Of a stretch of DNA of 19,869 bases, positions 8,387-16,156 are shown piece after piece. The stretch comes from CALAMD01 sp035301345. Lineage in GTDB: Bacteria > Bacillota > Bacilli > Bacillales > Amphibacillaceae. Under the pieces are notes generated by a model that ran no database searches, was not told the DNA's origin, and saw nothing but the letters and a program-made list of their open reading frames with translations. The stretch covers positions 1 to 19,869 of the forward strand of contig DATGUM010000021.1 of NCBI GenBank assembly GCA_035301345.1, given 5' to 3'. Both the position numbers and the translations under genes were made by a program. Within the stretch, counting starts at the first letter, position 1, and every line of letters starts with the position of its first letter.

Positions 8387-8400
8387 GTGGAATCTTCCAC
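8387..8400. promoter_or_regulatory. 14 bp near-perfect palindrome upstream of the DUF1646 gene
   Basis: GTGGAA-TC-TTCCAC is a six-base inverted repeat with a two-base centre, about 95 bp upstream of the DUF1646 start. The minimal loop makes it more like a protein-binding operator than an RNA hairpin. No regulator is identified. Confidence 0.3.
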
Positions 8401-8451
8401 AATAAAAAAGTAAGGAAAGCGCATTCATTCATTGTTCCATTGAATATGGAC

Positions 8452-8502
8452 AAAAAAAGAAGTCTACGACAAAGGGACATACGTATCCCTTGGTGACAGA
8501 CT
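8452..8502 (-). terminator. Probable terminator of the HemC-like gene
   Basis: Nested inverted repeats AGTCT/AGACT (8461-8465 and 8498-8502) and AAGGGA/TCCCTT enclose a small loop. On the minus strand the outer arm is followed by TCTTTTTTTG. It lies about 115 bp downstream of the stop codon at 8618. The internal loop between the two stems makes it weaker than the other terminators in this window. Confidence 0.65.
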
Positions 8503-8617
8503 CCTCCTAAAAAATCAAATATGTAATTGAATGGGCTTTCATTTCATTTTTTAACGTATTTATAATTTACCATAACCTTATTAAACTTTCAATATGTTAT
8601 GATAAAAAAAGTTGAAA

Positions 8618-9523
8618 TTATACGATAATATTTGTCACATCTTTTTCTTTTAATGCTTCAATAGCTGCATTAACAACACTTTCTGGAGAGTCCCCTAATG
8701 CATGTGCTCGCAAAACAACTTCTTTATTTTCTGTAATAATTGCAATAAATAGTTCAATATTATCACCATTTACTGCTGCAAAGCACCCTGTACTAAAGTT
8801 TGCTGACAGCTTTACTGTCTGTAAAAAGAGTCGTTCTGTTAATATGGCTGTATGCGTTTGTTTATCATCAACCTTTTTAATAAATGCGTCTAGTAATTTA
8901 TTTTCCGATAAACATTTAACAGCTAAAGCACCTTGTCCTGCAGCAGGCGTCACTTCGTCTACTGGTAAATATTCCGTAATAATCGATTCGCTTAAACCGA
9001 AACGCTTAACACTTTCAGCGGATAAAATAATTGCTTCATAATTTCCGTTATGTAATTGTTGTACTTTTGATCCAATCGATCCGCTTATTTGCTTCGTTTG
9101 CAAACCTTCTTTTAAAAGTGACAACTGAGCAAAACGACGGGCAGTATTCGTTCCGATTCGTGCATCTTCTGTTAAATCTTTTAATAAAATATTATCTTTT
9201 GAGATAAGAACATCCCGGTGATCATCACGAAGTGGGATATACTCATTCATTCGCTCGTTTACATCTAATCGGACGGCATTTTTCAAACGATGAATAACGA
9301 TATCTACTGTTTCGTTTAATAATAAATCATCCAATTCTTCTACGAATTGACCACCACGTTCCTTCGTATCATATGGCTGATCAAGGGCTTGATTATCTTC
9401 TGTCAAAAATTCTTTTATCTCAAATTCATAATGAATACCTGAAAATTTCATTTGTTCAATTAAATGTTTGGCATGAATTTTCGTTAATGGATCTTTTTTA
9501 ATACCTACTGTAATTACTCCCAT
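8618..9523 (-). CDS. Degenerate porphobilinogen deaminase (HemC) homologue, probable pseudoenzyme
   Basis: A 301-residue intact frame that aligns along its whole length with HemC (hydroxymethylbilane synthase). Recognisable segments are FEIKEFLTEDNQ, GGQFVEELDDLLLNE, VDIVIHRLKN, GTNTARRFAQL, GNYEAIILSAESVKRFG and TPAAGQGALAVKC. Key residues are changed. The catalytic Asp of H-S-M-K-D is Asn82 in HRLKN. The cofactor-anchoring Cys of E-R-x-F-L-x4-G-G-C aligns without gaps to Ala241 (a Cys at 247 is displaced by six residues). The substrate-binding RGN-x2-TR becomes SGSIGSK (Ser147, Lys153), and the N-terminal Arg becomes Lys9. Arg129 and Arg130 remain. Tetrapyrrole synthesis by the normal mechanism therefore looks unlikely. 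The ATG at 9523 has GGAGG eight bases upstream. hemA, hemX, hemD, hemB and hemL are absent nearby. Confidence 0.8.
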   Translation of the reverse strand: MGVITVGIKKDPLTKIHAKHLIEQMKFSGIHYEFEIKEFLTEDNQALDQPYDTKERGGQFVEELDDLLLNETVDIVIHRLKNAVRLDVNERMNEYIPLRDDHRDVLISKDNILLKDLTEDARIGTNTARRFAQLSLLKEGLQTKQISGSIGSKVQQLHNGNYEAIILSAESVKRFGLSESIITEYLPVDEVTPAAGQGALAVKCLSENKLLDAFIKKVDDKQTHTAILTERLFLQTVKLSANFSTGCFAAVNGDNIELFIAIITENKEVVLRAHALGDSPESVVNAAIEALKEKDVTNIIV

Positions 9524-9570
9524 ATTTATAACCTCCAATTATTCATTTAAGAATATGAATAGTATGTTAT

Positions 9571-9598
9571 TATTATAACGTACATGACATATTATCAA
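9571..9598. promoter_or_regulatory. Overlapping divergent promoters for the HemC-like gene and the membrane protein gene
   Basis: On the minus strand, TTGATA (9593-9598) and TATAAT (9572-9577) are 15 bp apart, slightly short. On the plus strand, a TATAAC -10 at 9574-9579 lies only four bases before the ATG at 9584. An ATTCAT/ATGAAT inverted repeat spans 9541-9560. The -35 for the plus direction is unclear. Confidence 0.4.
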
Positions 9599-10099
9599 AA
9601 AGAAAGTGAGTTGAAAATAATTAAAAATAACAATCGTTTATTAGCTTATTTTTTAATCGGATTAGGTGTTTATTTCTTCATAAAGAAATTTAACGTTCCT
9701 TTTGGACATATTATATTATCATGGCCATTTATATTTTTTGCCATTGGAATTGTATTTGCTATCCATTCTTTTCGTTCACGTGCTTATGATCACTTATTGA
9801 TTAGTTTCGTGTTAATGGGCATAGGTATTCATGCATACGGGCTTGAAACTTATCCTTTTTGGATTGATCACTGGGCTGTTTTCTTGCTGATTATCGGTAT
9901 CGCCCTTATCCTTAGATCGTATTGGACAAAAAAAGGATTAGGCAGCGGTATAATAATCATTATTTTTTCAACAATTTTCATCTTTCCTTTAAGATTGCCT
10001 TCTTTTCTTTATTGGATCAATGACTTATCAGCATTTTTATACTCGTTATGGCCAGTCCTTCTCATTAGTATCGGTATTTATTTACTCATTAAAAAGTAA
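9584..10099 (+). CDS. Small multi-spanning membrane protein with LiaF/DUF5668-like repeats
   Basis: A 171-residue, very hydrophobic protein with about six membrane segments (roughly 19-36, 44-61, 70-87, 96-111, 119-141 and 151-169). The pattern W-x-x-x-F/L-x-x-x-I-G-I-x-x-x-I recurs three times, beginning at Trp47, Trp97 and Trp156. This resembles the transmembrane part of LiaF-type and DUF5668 proteins, which are linked to envelope stress in Firmicutes. No enzymatic motif is visible. The start is uncertain: the first ATG has no ribosome binding site and lies almost at the predicted transcription start, so the mRNA may be leaderless, or translation may begin at a later codon near residue 10. 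It is divergent from the HemC-like gene. Confidence 0.6.
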   Translation: MTYYQKESELKIIKNNNRLLAYFLIGLGVYFFIKKFNVPFGHIILSWPFIFFAIGIVFAIHSFRSRAYDHLLISFVLMGIGIHAYGLETYPFWIDHWAVFLLIIGIALILRSYWTKKGLGSGIIIIIFSTIFIFPLRLPSFLYWINDLSAFLYSLWPVLLISIGIYLLIKK

Positions 10100-10114
10100 T
10101 AATTTTAACTTTTA

Positions 10115-10156
10115 TAAAAAGGCATAGCCTCATTCAAGTGGCTATGCCTTAATTTT
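10115..10156. terminator. Bidirectional terminator between the membrane protein gene and engB
   Basis: An 11 bp perfect stem AAGGCATAGCC / GGCTATGCCTT (10119-10129 with 10140-10150) is flanked by A-rich sequence on the left and T-rich sequence on the right. It serves the convergent ends at 10099 and 10174. In B. subtilis the hem operon follows engB here, so this marks the new end of the lon-engB operon. Confidence 0.9.
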
Positions 10157-10173
10157 ATTATAATCAAGCAACA

Positions 10174-10761
10174 TTACTCGCTTATAAATGGTCGTAAGTG
10201 AGACCACATCTCATCTACACCTTCACCTGTTTCTGCTGAAAATGGAATCAGTACACCATTTTTCGACATTTGTAGAGATTTTTTCATCACCGAAATATGT
10301 TTATCTCGCTTCCCGCGCGGTATTTTATCGAGTTTCGTACCGAGCACTATCATTGGTAGTTGTAAATAGTTAACGTAATCAAACATTTGTCTGTCATCAC
10401 GCGTCGGCTCATGACGTAAATCAGTCACAAGAACAACAACCTTCAACGTTTCTCTCGTTTCGAAATACTCTTCCATCATAGCGCCCCATTTATTACGTTC
10501 TTGCTTTGACACTTTTGCATAACCATATCCTGGAACGTCAACGAAATAAAATAGTTGATTAATTTTATAAAAATTAATCGTCTGTGTCTTTCCTGGTTTT
10601 GAAGACGTTCTCGCTAGTGCCCGTCGATTAATCATTTTATTAATAAAAGATGATTTCCCCACGTTAGAACGACCTGCTAAAGCTATTTCTGGTAAATGAT
10701 CATCTGGGTATTGCTTCTGACTCACAGCACTGATAACTATTTCAGCATCATTTACTTTCAT
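10174..10761 (-). CDS. ysxC: Ribosome biogenesis GTP-binding protein YsxC/EngB
   Basis: An essential GTPase that helps assemble the large ribosomal subunit. The 195-residue protein has all the G motifs: P-loop GRSNVGKS at 30-37, the switch I region KPGKTQT at 55-61, DVPG at 75-78, TKLD at 142-145 and SAE at 175-177. GGAGG lies just upstream of the ATG, within the end of lon; the two genes overlap by 14 bp, as is usual for the lonA-ysxC pair, so they are co-transcribed and probably translationally coupled. Confidence 0.97.
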   Translation of the reverse strand: MKVNDAEIVISAVSQKQYPDDHLPEIALAGRSNVGKSSFINKMINRRALARTSSKPGKTQTINFYKINQLFYFVDVPGYGYAKVSKQERNKWGAMMEEYFETRETLKVVVLVTDLRHEPTRDDRQMFDYVNYLQLPMIVLGTKLDKIPRGKRDKHISVMKKSLQMSKNGVLIPFSAETGEGVDEMWSHLRPFISE

Positions 10762-13078
10762 TTTCTTCCTCCACTAACGCATACTTAAGCACATCATCTA
10801 AATGTGAGACACGAATAAATGTTAATTCCTCTTTAATACTTGTTGGAATATCATCCATATCTTTCTCATTTTCTTCAGGTAATATAATTGTCGTTATTCC
10901 TGCACGATGAGCACTTAGTGACTTCTCTTTTAACCCACCAATTGGTAAAACATGACCACGTAACGTAATTTCTCCTGTCATACCAACTTCTTTTTTAACA
11001 GCTCTGCCAGTTAATGACGATACGAGTGCTGTCGCCATCGTTATCCCTGCTGAAGGACCGTCTTTAGGTGTTGCTCCTTCTGGGACATGAATGTGAATAT
11101 CATATTTTTCATGGAATTTCGGATCGATATTTAATTCATCCACTCGAGAACGTACATAACTAAACGCTGCTTGAGCAGATTCACGCATCACTTCCCCGAG
11201 CTTTCCTGTTAAAATTAATTTTCCTTTTCCAGGGTAATGGGATACTTCAATCGAAAGCGTATCTCCACCAGCCGCTGTATAAGCAAGACCAGTAGCAGTA
11301 CCGATTTGATTTTCTTCCTCCATTTTTCCGTAACGATATTCTTCTTTACCGAGCAAGTCGATTAATGTTTTCTCTGTTACAACGACACGTTTCTTTTCTT
11401 CTGACACAATCACTTTAGCCGCTTTTCTACAAATCGAAGCTAATTGTCTTTCAAGACCTCGAACACCTGCTTCTCGTGTATAATTTCGAATCAATTTTAA
11501 AATAGAGTCATCGCGAACTTGTAATTGATTTTTCGTTAAACCATTTTCCTCAATTTGCTTAGGTAATAAATGATTTTTTGCAATATGTAATTTTTCAATT
11601 TCAGTATAACCTGCGATTGAGATAATTTCCATACGATCTAACAACGGTCTTGGAATATTATTTACATAGTTTGCTGTAGCAATAAACATAACATTTGATA
11701 AATCGTAATTCTCTTCAATGTAATGATCGCTAAAAGTATTGTTTTGTTCAGGATCTAGCACTTCCAACATAGCTGATGACGGGTCGCCACGAAAATCATT
11801 AGCCATTTTATCTATTTCGTCTAATAAAAAGACCGGATTCGTCACTTCCGCGCGTTTCATCCCTTGAATAATTCTTCCTGGCATAGCACCAATATACGTT
11901 CTTCGGTGACCTCTAATTTCAGCCTCGTCTCGCACACCTCCGAGAGATATTCGTACGAATTTACGATTAATCGCACGAGCAATTGATTGTGCGAGTGACG
12001 TTTTCCCAACGCCTGGTGGGCCTACAAGACAAATAATTGGTCCGCGAATTTTTTCCGTTAATTTTTGTACAGCTAAATACTCTAAAATTCTTTCTTTAAC
12101 TTTTTCTAATCCATAATGATCTTCATCTAAAATATTTTTTGCTTTAATGACATCAAGTACGTCTTCTGTTTTTTCTTGCCACGGTAAATCGATGAGCCAT
12201 TCTAAATAGTTTCGAATAACCGCACTTTCACCAGACGTCTGTGGTACTTGTTCATAACGATGTAATTCTTTAAGTGCTATTTCTTTAATATCGTCGAGCA
12301 TATCAGATTGTTCAATTTTTTCACGCAATTCATTAACTTCACCTGTCTTACCTTCTCTATCACCAAGTTCAGACTGAATCGCTTTCAATTGTTCGCGTAA
12401 GTAATATTCTTTTTGCGTTTGTTCCATCGATGACTTTACCCGTTGACCAATTTCCTTTTCAAGTGTCAAAACATTCTTTTCATCAGAAATCAAATCAATT
12501 AACATTTCAAGCCGTTTTGGAACTGATGTTTCCTCTAATATTCTTTGTTTTTCATTCATTTTAATTGGTAAATGTGAAGCGACAATATCTGCAAGACGAT
12601 TTGGCTCTGCAATATCAGACACTGTTGCAAATGTTTCTTTCGTTATTTTACCTGAAATTTGTATATATTGCTCAAACTGCTCAAGTAAAATTCTCATCAA
12701 TGCTTCTTCTTTCATTTCATCTTCATATGTTTCTGATACTTTTGTGACGTTAACGACGAACGCCTCATCATTTTCTATGTATGTATCGATCTTTGCACGG
12801 TATAAACCTTCCACTAAGACCCGCACTGTCCCGCTCGGGAGTTTTAACATTTGATTAATTTTTGCAACTGTCCCTATTGAATATATGTCTTCTACTGCCG
12901 GATCTTCCATACTGATTTTCTTTTGCGTCGATAAAAATATTTCTTGATCGTCCATCATTGCTTGCTCTAGGGCAAGAACGGATTTATCTCGACCAACATC
13001 CAAATGTAAGACCATCGTCGGATAAACGAGAATACCTCGTAACGGTAAAAGGGGGAATTGCTTCACTTCATTCGTCAT
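10748..13078 (-). CDS. lon: ATP-dependent protease Lon (LonA)
   Basis: A 776-residue cytoplasmic AAA+ serine protease that degrades misfolded and regulatory proteins. It has an N-terminal LAN domain (EVKQFPLLPLRGILVYP...), a coiled coil (about 190-250), an AAA+ module with Walker A GPPGVGKT (about 355) and Walker B FLLDEIDK, and a C-terminal protease domain with the catalytic serine in GPSAGI (about 677) and the lysine in LPIGGLKEK (about 720). GGAGG lies eight bases before the ATG. It follows clpX directly; the forespore-type paralogue lonB, which lies between them in B. subtilis, is absent. Confidence 0.98.
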   Translation of the reverse strand: MTNEVKQFPLLPLRGILVYPTMVLHLDVGRDKSVLALEQAMMDDQEIFLSTQKKISMEDPAVEDIYSIGTVAKINQMLKLPSGTVRVLVEGLYRAKIDTYIENDEAFVVNVTKVSETYEDEMKEEALMRILLEQFEQYIQISGKITKETFATVSDIAEPNRLADIVASHLPIKMNEKQRILEETSVPKRLEMLIDLISDEKNVLTLEKEIGQRVKSSMEQTQKEYYLREQLKAIQSELGDREGKTGEVNELREKIEQSDMLDDIKEIALKELHRYEQVPQTSGESAVIRNYLEWLIDLPWQEKTEDVLDVIKAKNILDEDHYGLEKVKERILEYLAVQKLTEKIRGPIICLVGPPGVGKTSLAQSIARAINRKFVRISLGGVRDEAEIRGHRRTYIGAMPGRIIQGMKRAEVTNPVFLLDEIDKMANDFRGDPSSAMLEVLDPEQNNTFSDHYIEENYDLSNVMFIATANYVNNIPRPLLDRMEIISIAGYTEIEKLHIAKNHLLPKQIEENGLTKNQLQVRDDSILKLIRNYTREAGVRGLERQLASICRKAAKVIVSEEKKRVVVTEKTLIDLLGKEEYRYGKMEEENQIGTATGLAYTAAGGDTLSIEVSHYPGKGKLILTGKLGEVMRESAQAAFSYVRSRVDELNIDPKFHEKYDIHIHVPEGATPKDGPSAGITMATALVSSLTGRAVKKEVGMTGEITLRGHVLPIGGLKEKSLSAHRAGITTIILPEENEKDMDDIPTSIKEELTFIRVSHLDDVLKYALVEEENESK

Positions 13079-13120
13079 CTATTTAACCTCCTATAGCATG
13101 ACTTTTATTAATAAATAAAA

Positions 13121-13195
13121 TAAGAGGACTGACTTAGTTAATCATACGGCTCCTCTCTACACTTAAAGAGAAGGATAGTTGCTAAGTCAGCCCCA
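13121..13195 (-). terminator. Structured hairpin between clpX and lon (possible terminator or attenuator)
   Basis: A nine-base outer stem CTGACTTAG / CTAAGTCAG (13129-13137 with 13182-13190) encloses an inner hairpin TCCTCTC / GAGAAGGA with a one-base bulge. On the minus strand the 3' side is followed by the T-rich TCCTCTTATTTTATTT. It could end the clpX transcript or reduce read-through into lon. The T-tract is interrupted and no clear lon promoter lies after it, so partial read-through is plausible. Confidence 0.55.
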
Positions 13196-13260
13196 GTTTA
13201 TTGTCTCACGATATTTAACTTATTTAACATAAGTGCAATAAATTTGCCGTTTGCTATTCT

Positions 13261-14538
13261 TTATGCACTTTCTTTCGGTAACTTTTGAATACCTTCAATA
13301 ACTGTCCCGTCTCGATAGACAATTTTCGGATGATTTGCCTCACCGATAACTGTATCCTTCGTAATGACACACTTCTCGATATCTTCACGTGACGGTAATT
13401 CAAACATGACGTCTAGCATAATCGTTTCTATAATTGAACGAAGTCCACGTGCTCCTGTTTTACGTTCAACAGCTTTAATAGCAATTTCACGTAAAGCTTC
13501 GTCTTCAAATACGAGCTCGACATCATCCATTTCAAATAACTTCTCATACTGTTTAACGAGCGCATTTTTTGGCGTCGTTAAAATTTCAATTAAAGAAGCT
13601 TCATCTAATGGTTCTAAACTTCCAATGACCGGAATACGACCGATAAACTCTGGAATTAATCCGTAGCTGAGTAAATCTTCTGGAAGTACTTTAGATAATA
13701 ATTCAGCTTGATCATAATCTTTCACTTCTTGTTGATCGTCGAAACCAATGACTTTATTTCCTAATCTACGTTTAATAATGTCATCAATACCATCGAACGC
13801 ACCACCGACAATAAATAGAACATTTGTCGTATCAATTTGAATAAACTCTTGATGAGGATGCTTTCTACCACCTTGTGGCGGAACACTTGCGACAGTCCCT
13901 TCAAGAATCTTAAGTAGTGCTTGTTGAACACCTTCACCAGATACATCACGAGTAATCGATGGATTATCTGACTTACGTGCAACTTTATCAATTTCATCAA
14001 TATAAATGATTCCTTTTTCAGCCTTTTCAATATCATAATCAGCTGCTTGAATCAGTTTTAATAAAATATTTTCTACGTCTTCCCCAACGTAACCTGCCTC
14101 TGTTAATGACGTAGCATCAGCCATTGCAAATGGCACATTTAAAATTCTAGCTAATGTTTGTGCTAATAAAGTTTTACCACTACCTGTTGGACCTAACATA
14201 GCGATATTACTTTTAGCTAGCTCCACATCATCAGAGTTCTTAGGGGAATTTATTCTTTTATAATGATTATACACAGCTACCGACAAGTTTTTCTTAGCGT
14301 TATCCTGGCCAATAACATAATCATTGAGGGTCTCACAAATCTCTTTCGGCTTTGGAATTTCTTCTAATTCCATTTCATCTTCCGTGCCTAATTCCTCTTC
14401 TACTATTTCTGTACAAAGTTCAATACACTCGTCACAAATATAAACACCAGGTCCAGCGACTAGCTTTTTGACTTGGTCTTGACTTTTACCACAAAACGAG
14501 CATTTTAATTGTCCTTTTTCTTCATTAAATTTAAACAT
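13261..14538 (-). CDS. clpX: ClpX, ATP-dependent unfoldase subunit of the Clp protease
   Basis: ClpX recognises and unfolds substrates and feeds them to ClpP. The 425-residue protein has an N-terminal zinc-binding domain with Cys13, Cys16, Cys35 and Cys38, the Walker A GPTGSGKT, the pore-1 loop GYVGED, the Walker B IIYIDEIDK, and the IGF loop (NKVIGFDD) that docks on ClpP. I choose the ATG at 14538 because AGGGGTGA lies just upstream and the product then begins MFKFNEEKGQLKC as in other Bacilli; the in-frame GTG three codons earlier overlaps the ribosome binding site. It is downstream of tig but has its own candidate promoter. Confidence 0.98.
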   Translation of the reverse strand: MFKFNEEKGQLKCSFCGKSQDQVKKLVAGPGVYICDECIELCTEIVEEELGTEDEMELEEIPKPKEICETLNDYVIGQDNAKKNLSVAVYNHYKRINSPKNSDDVELAKSNIAMLGPTGSGKTLLAQTLARILNVPFAMADATSLTEAGYVGEDVENILLKLIQAADYDIEKAEKGIIYIDEIDKVARKSDNPSITRDVSGEGVQQALLKILEGTVASVPPQGGRKHPHQEFIQIDTTNVLFIVGGAFDGIDDIIKRRLGNKVIGFDDQQEVKDYDQAELLSKVLPEDLLSYGLIPEFIGRIPVIGSLEPLDEASLIEILTTPKNALVKQYEKLFEMDDVELVFEDEALREIAIKAVERKTGARGLRSIIETIMLDVMFELPSREDIEKCVITKDTVIGEANHPKIVYRDGTVIEGIQKLPKESA

Positions 14539-14604
14539 ATACTTCACCCCTAAAAGTTAAACTCTAGTCCTCGTAGCTCCAAACAGGATTCCACTTTCAT
14601 AGCC

Positions 14605-14632
14605 ATCATATCAGATAGAAATGCGAAAACAA
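14605..14632 (-). promoter_or_regulatory. Candidate SigA promoter of clpX
   Basis: On the minus strand, TTGTTT (14627-14632) and TATGAT (14605-14610) are 16 bp apart, about 65-95 bp upstream of the clpX start and after the tig terminator. No CtsR-type direct repeat is visible. Confidence 0.5.
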
Positions 14633-14691
14633 AACAATATACTCTAATTTAATCAAACAGATTTCCTCTATAATACTTCTATTTCTACCTA

Positions 14692-14734
14692 AGAAAAATA
14701 CTAACAAGCGCATATAATTGCACCTGTTAGTATT
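14692..14734 (-). terminator. Intrinsic terminator of tig
   Basis: A 15-position stem, 14697-14711 with 14720-14734 (core ACTAACA / TGTTAGT plus G.U-containing pairs), has an eight-base loop. On the minus strand it is followed by TTTTTC. It lies about 25 bp after the tig stop codon. Confidence 0.9.
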
Positions 14735-14759
14735 CAACTATCAAATAAGGGTTATTTCC

Positions 14760-16049
14760 TTATGAAACAACTTTGCTTTGTTCAACTAAATAGTCAATAG
14801 CCGTTTTAAATTTCAAGTCTGATTTAACCATGTCTGTGTTTCCACCGAGCATTTGAGTAATTTGCTCAAGCTCTACACCGTACATGTTTGCCATATTTTC
14901 TAACTCTTCATTAACCGCTTCATCCGATACTTCTAATTTTTCTTGATCGAAGATCGCTTCTAATGTTAAGTTTGAACGAACACGCTTTCCTGCATCTTCA
15001 CGCATTTGTTCTTTTAGTTCATCAATTGTTTGACCAGAGAACTGTGAATACATATCCATCGTCATGCCTTGCATTTGCAGACGTTGTTCAAATTCGCTGA
15101 CCATTTGTTCTAATTCTGATTCAACCATTGCCTCTGGAATATCAATCGTTGCATTTTCAGAAGCTTTTTGAACGAGTGTTTCACGCTTCTTGAAATCTGC
15201 TTGCTCTTCTTTTTCTTTTTGTAGTTCTTCTTTTCTCTTTTGTTTTAATTCGTCTAAAGTTTCTACTTCTTCATCAACATCTTTAGCGAATTCATCGTCT
15301 AATTCTGGTAGTTCTTGTACTTTAATTTCATGAATTTTCACTTCAAATGTAGCGTCTTTACCAGCAAGTTCTTCTGCTTGATATTCTTCAGGGAAAGTAA
15401 TTTCAACTGTCGCTTCTTCTCCTGATTTCTTACCGATTAATTGTTCTTCAAAACCAGGGATAAATTGTCCTGATCCAATTTCTAATGGATGGTTTTCCCC
15501 TTTTCCACCTTCAAAAGCTACTCCGTCTTGGAATCCTTCGAAGTCAATAACGACTGTATCGCCTTCTTCAACTTCTCCGTCTTCTTTTAGTACGAGTTCA
15601 GCTTGTTTTTCACGTTCTGACTCAATTGCTAAGTCTAAGTCTTCTTCTGTTACTTCTACTTCTTCTTCCTCTACTTCAAGCCCTTTGTACTCACCAAGTT
15701 CAACTTCTGGCTTAACTGTTACAGTTGCTGTAAATACAAAATCTTTCCCTTTAGCAATTTCTTCGATATCAATTTCCGGCTGAGCAACAGGCTCGATTTC
15801 TGCTTCTTCTACTGCATCAGCATATGATTCAGGTAAAATAATATCTACCGCATCTTGGTAAAGTGATTCAACGCCGAATCTGTTTTCAAAAATAGAACGT
15901 GGTACTCTTCCTTTACGGAATCCTGGAATTTGTACATCCTTTACTACTTTTTTAAACGCCTTATCAAGTGCTTCATCAAATTTTTCTGCTGGTACTGTTA
16001 CTGTAAGTACCCCTTCGTTTCCTTCTTTTTTTTCCCACTGAACTGACAT
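14760..16049 (-). CDS. tig: Trigger factor (ribosome-associated chaperone and prolyl isomerase)
   Basis: Trigger factor binds nascent chains at the ribosome exit tunnel. The 429-residue protein has the N-terminal ribosome-docking signature GFRKGRVP at 43-50, a middle FKBP-type isomerase domain (about 158-240, GDTVVIDFEG...IPGFEEQLIG) and a long helical, strongly acidic C-terminal chaperone domain. The ATG at 16049 is supported by GGAGG eight bases upstream; the in-frame TTG five codons earlier overlaps that ribosome binding site. The ysoA-tig-clpX order is the same as in B. subtilis. Confidence 0.97.
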   Translation of the reverse strand: MSVQWEKKEGNEGVLTVTVPAEKFDEALDKAFKKVVKDVQIPGFRKGRVPRSIFENRFGVESLYQDAVDIILPESYADAVEEAEIEPVAQPEIDIEEIAKGKDFVFTATVTVKPEVELGEYKGLEVEEEEVEVTEEDLDLAIESEREKQAELVLKEDGEVEEGDTVVIDFEGFQDGVAFEGGKGENHPLEIGSGQFIPGFEEQLIGKKSGEEATVEITFPEEYQAEELAGKDATFEVKIHEIKVQELPELDDEFAKDVDEEVETLDELKQKRKEELQKEKEEQADFKKRETLVQKASENATIDIPEAMVESELEQMVSEFEQRLQMQGMTMDMYSQFSGQTIDELKEQMREDAGKRVRSNLTLEAIFDQEKLEVSDEAVNEELENMANMYGVELEQITQMLGGNTDMVKSDLKFKTAIDYLVEQSKVVS

Positions 16050-16108
16050 TACATTTCCCTCCAAAATCTATTATAACAATAATTAATATCCGATTTTATA
16101 ACCATTAC

Positions 16109-16136
16109 AGTATAACACATATAAGTAACCATTCAA
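16109..16136 (-). promoter_or_regulatory. SigA-type promoter of tig with extended -10
   Basis: On the minus strand, TTGAAT (16131-16136) and TATACT (16109-16114) are 16 bp apart. A TG dinucleotide one base before the -10 gives an extended -10. It lies between the ysoA stop and the tig start. Confidence 0.7.
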
Positions 16137-16156
16137 GCATTTAATTTACGCAACGA

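Larger units (their letters stand above)
8293..8617. other. Intergenic region between the HemC-like and DUF1646 genes
   Basis: This gap of about 325 bp has no convincing gene. It holds the terminator of the HemC-like gene (8452-8502), a 14 bp palindrome GTGGAATCTTCCAC at 8387-8400, and presumably the DUF1646 promoter. The best -10 candidate there is TATAAC near 8334-8339 (minus), with a poor -35. Confidence 0.5.

Noticed and set aside
8452..8502. Possible small RNA or mobile repeat made of nested inverted repeats
   Set aside because: The T-tract on the minus strand after the outer arm and its place downstream of the HemC-like gene fit a terminator. No second copy was seen in this window.
9524..9538. 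Upstream TTG start for the HemC-like gene
   Set aside because: The TTG overlaps the GGAGG ribosome binding site that serves the ATG at 9523. The same reasoning removed the upstream starts of tig, clpX and the DUF1646 gene.
13364..14036. Open frames overlapping clpX (13364-13666 plus; 13761-14036 minus in another frame)
   Set aside because: They overlap highly conserved ClpX coding sequence, and their composition follows from clpX codon use.
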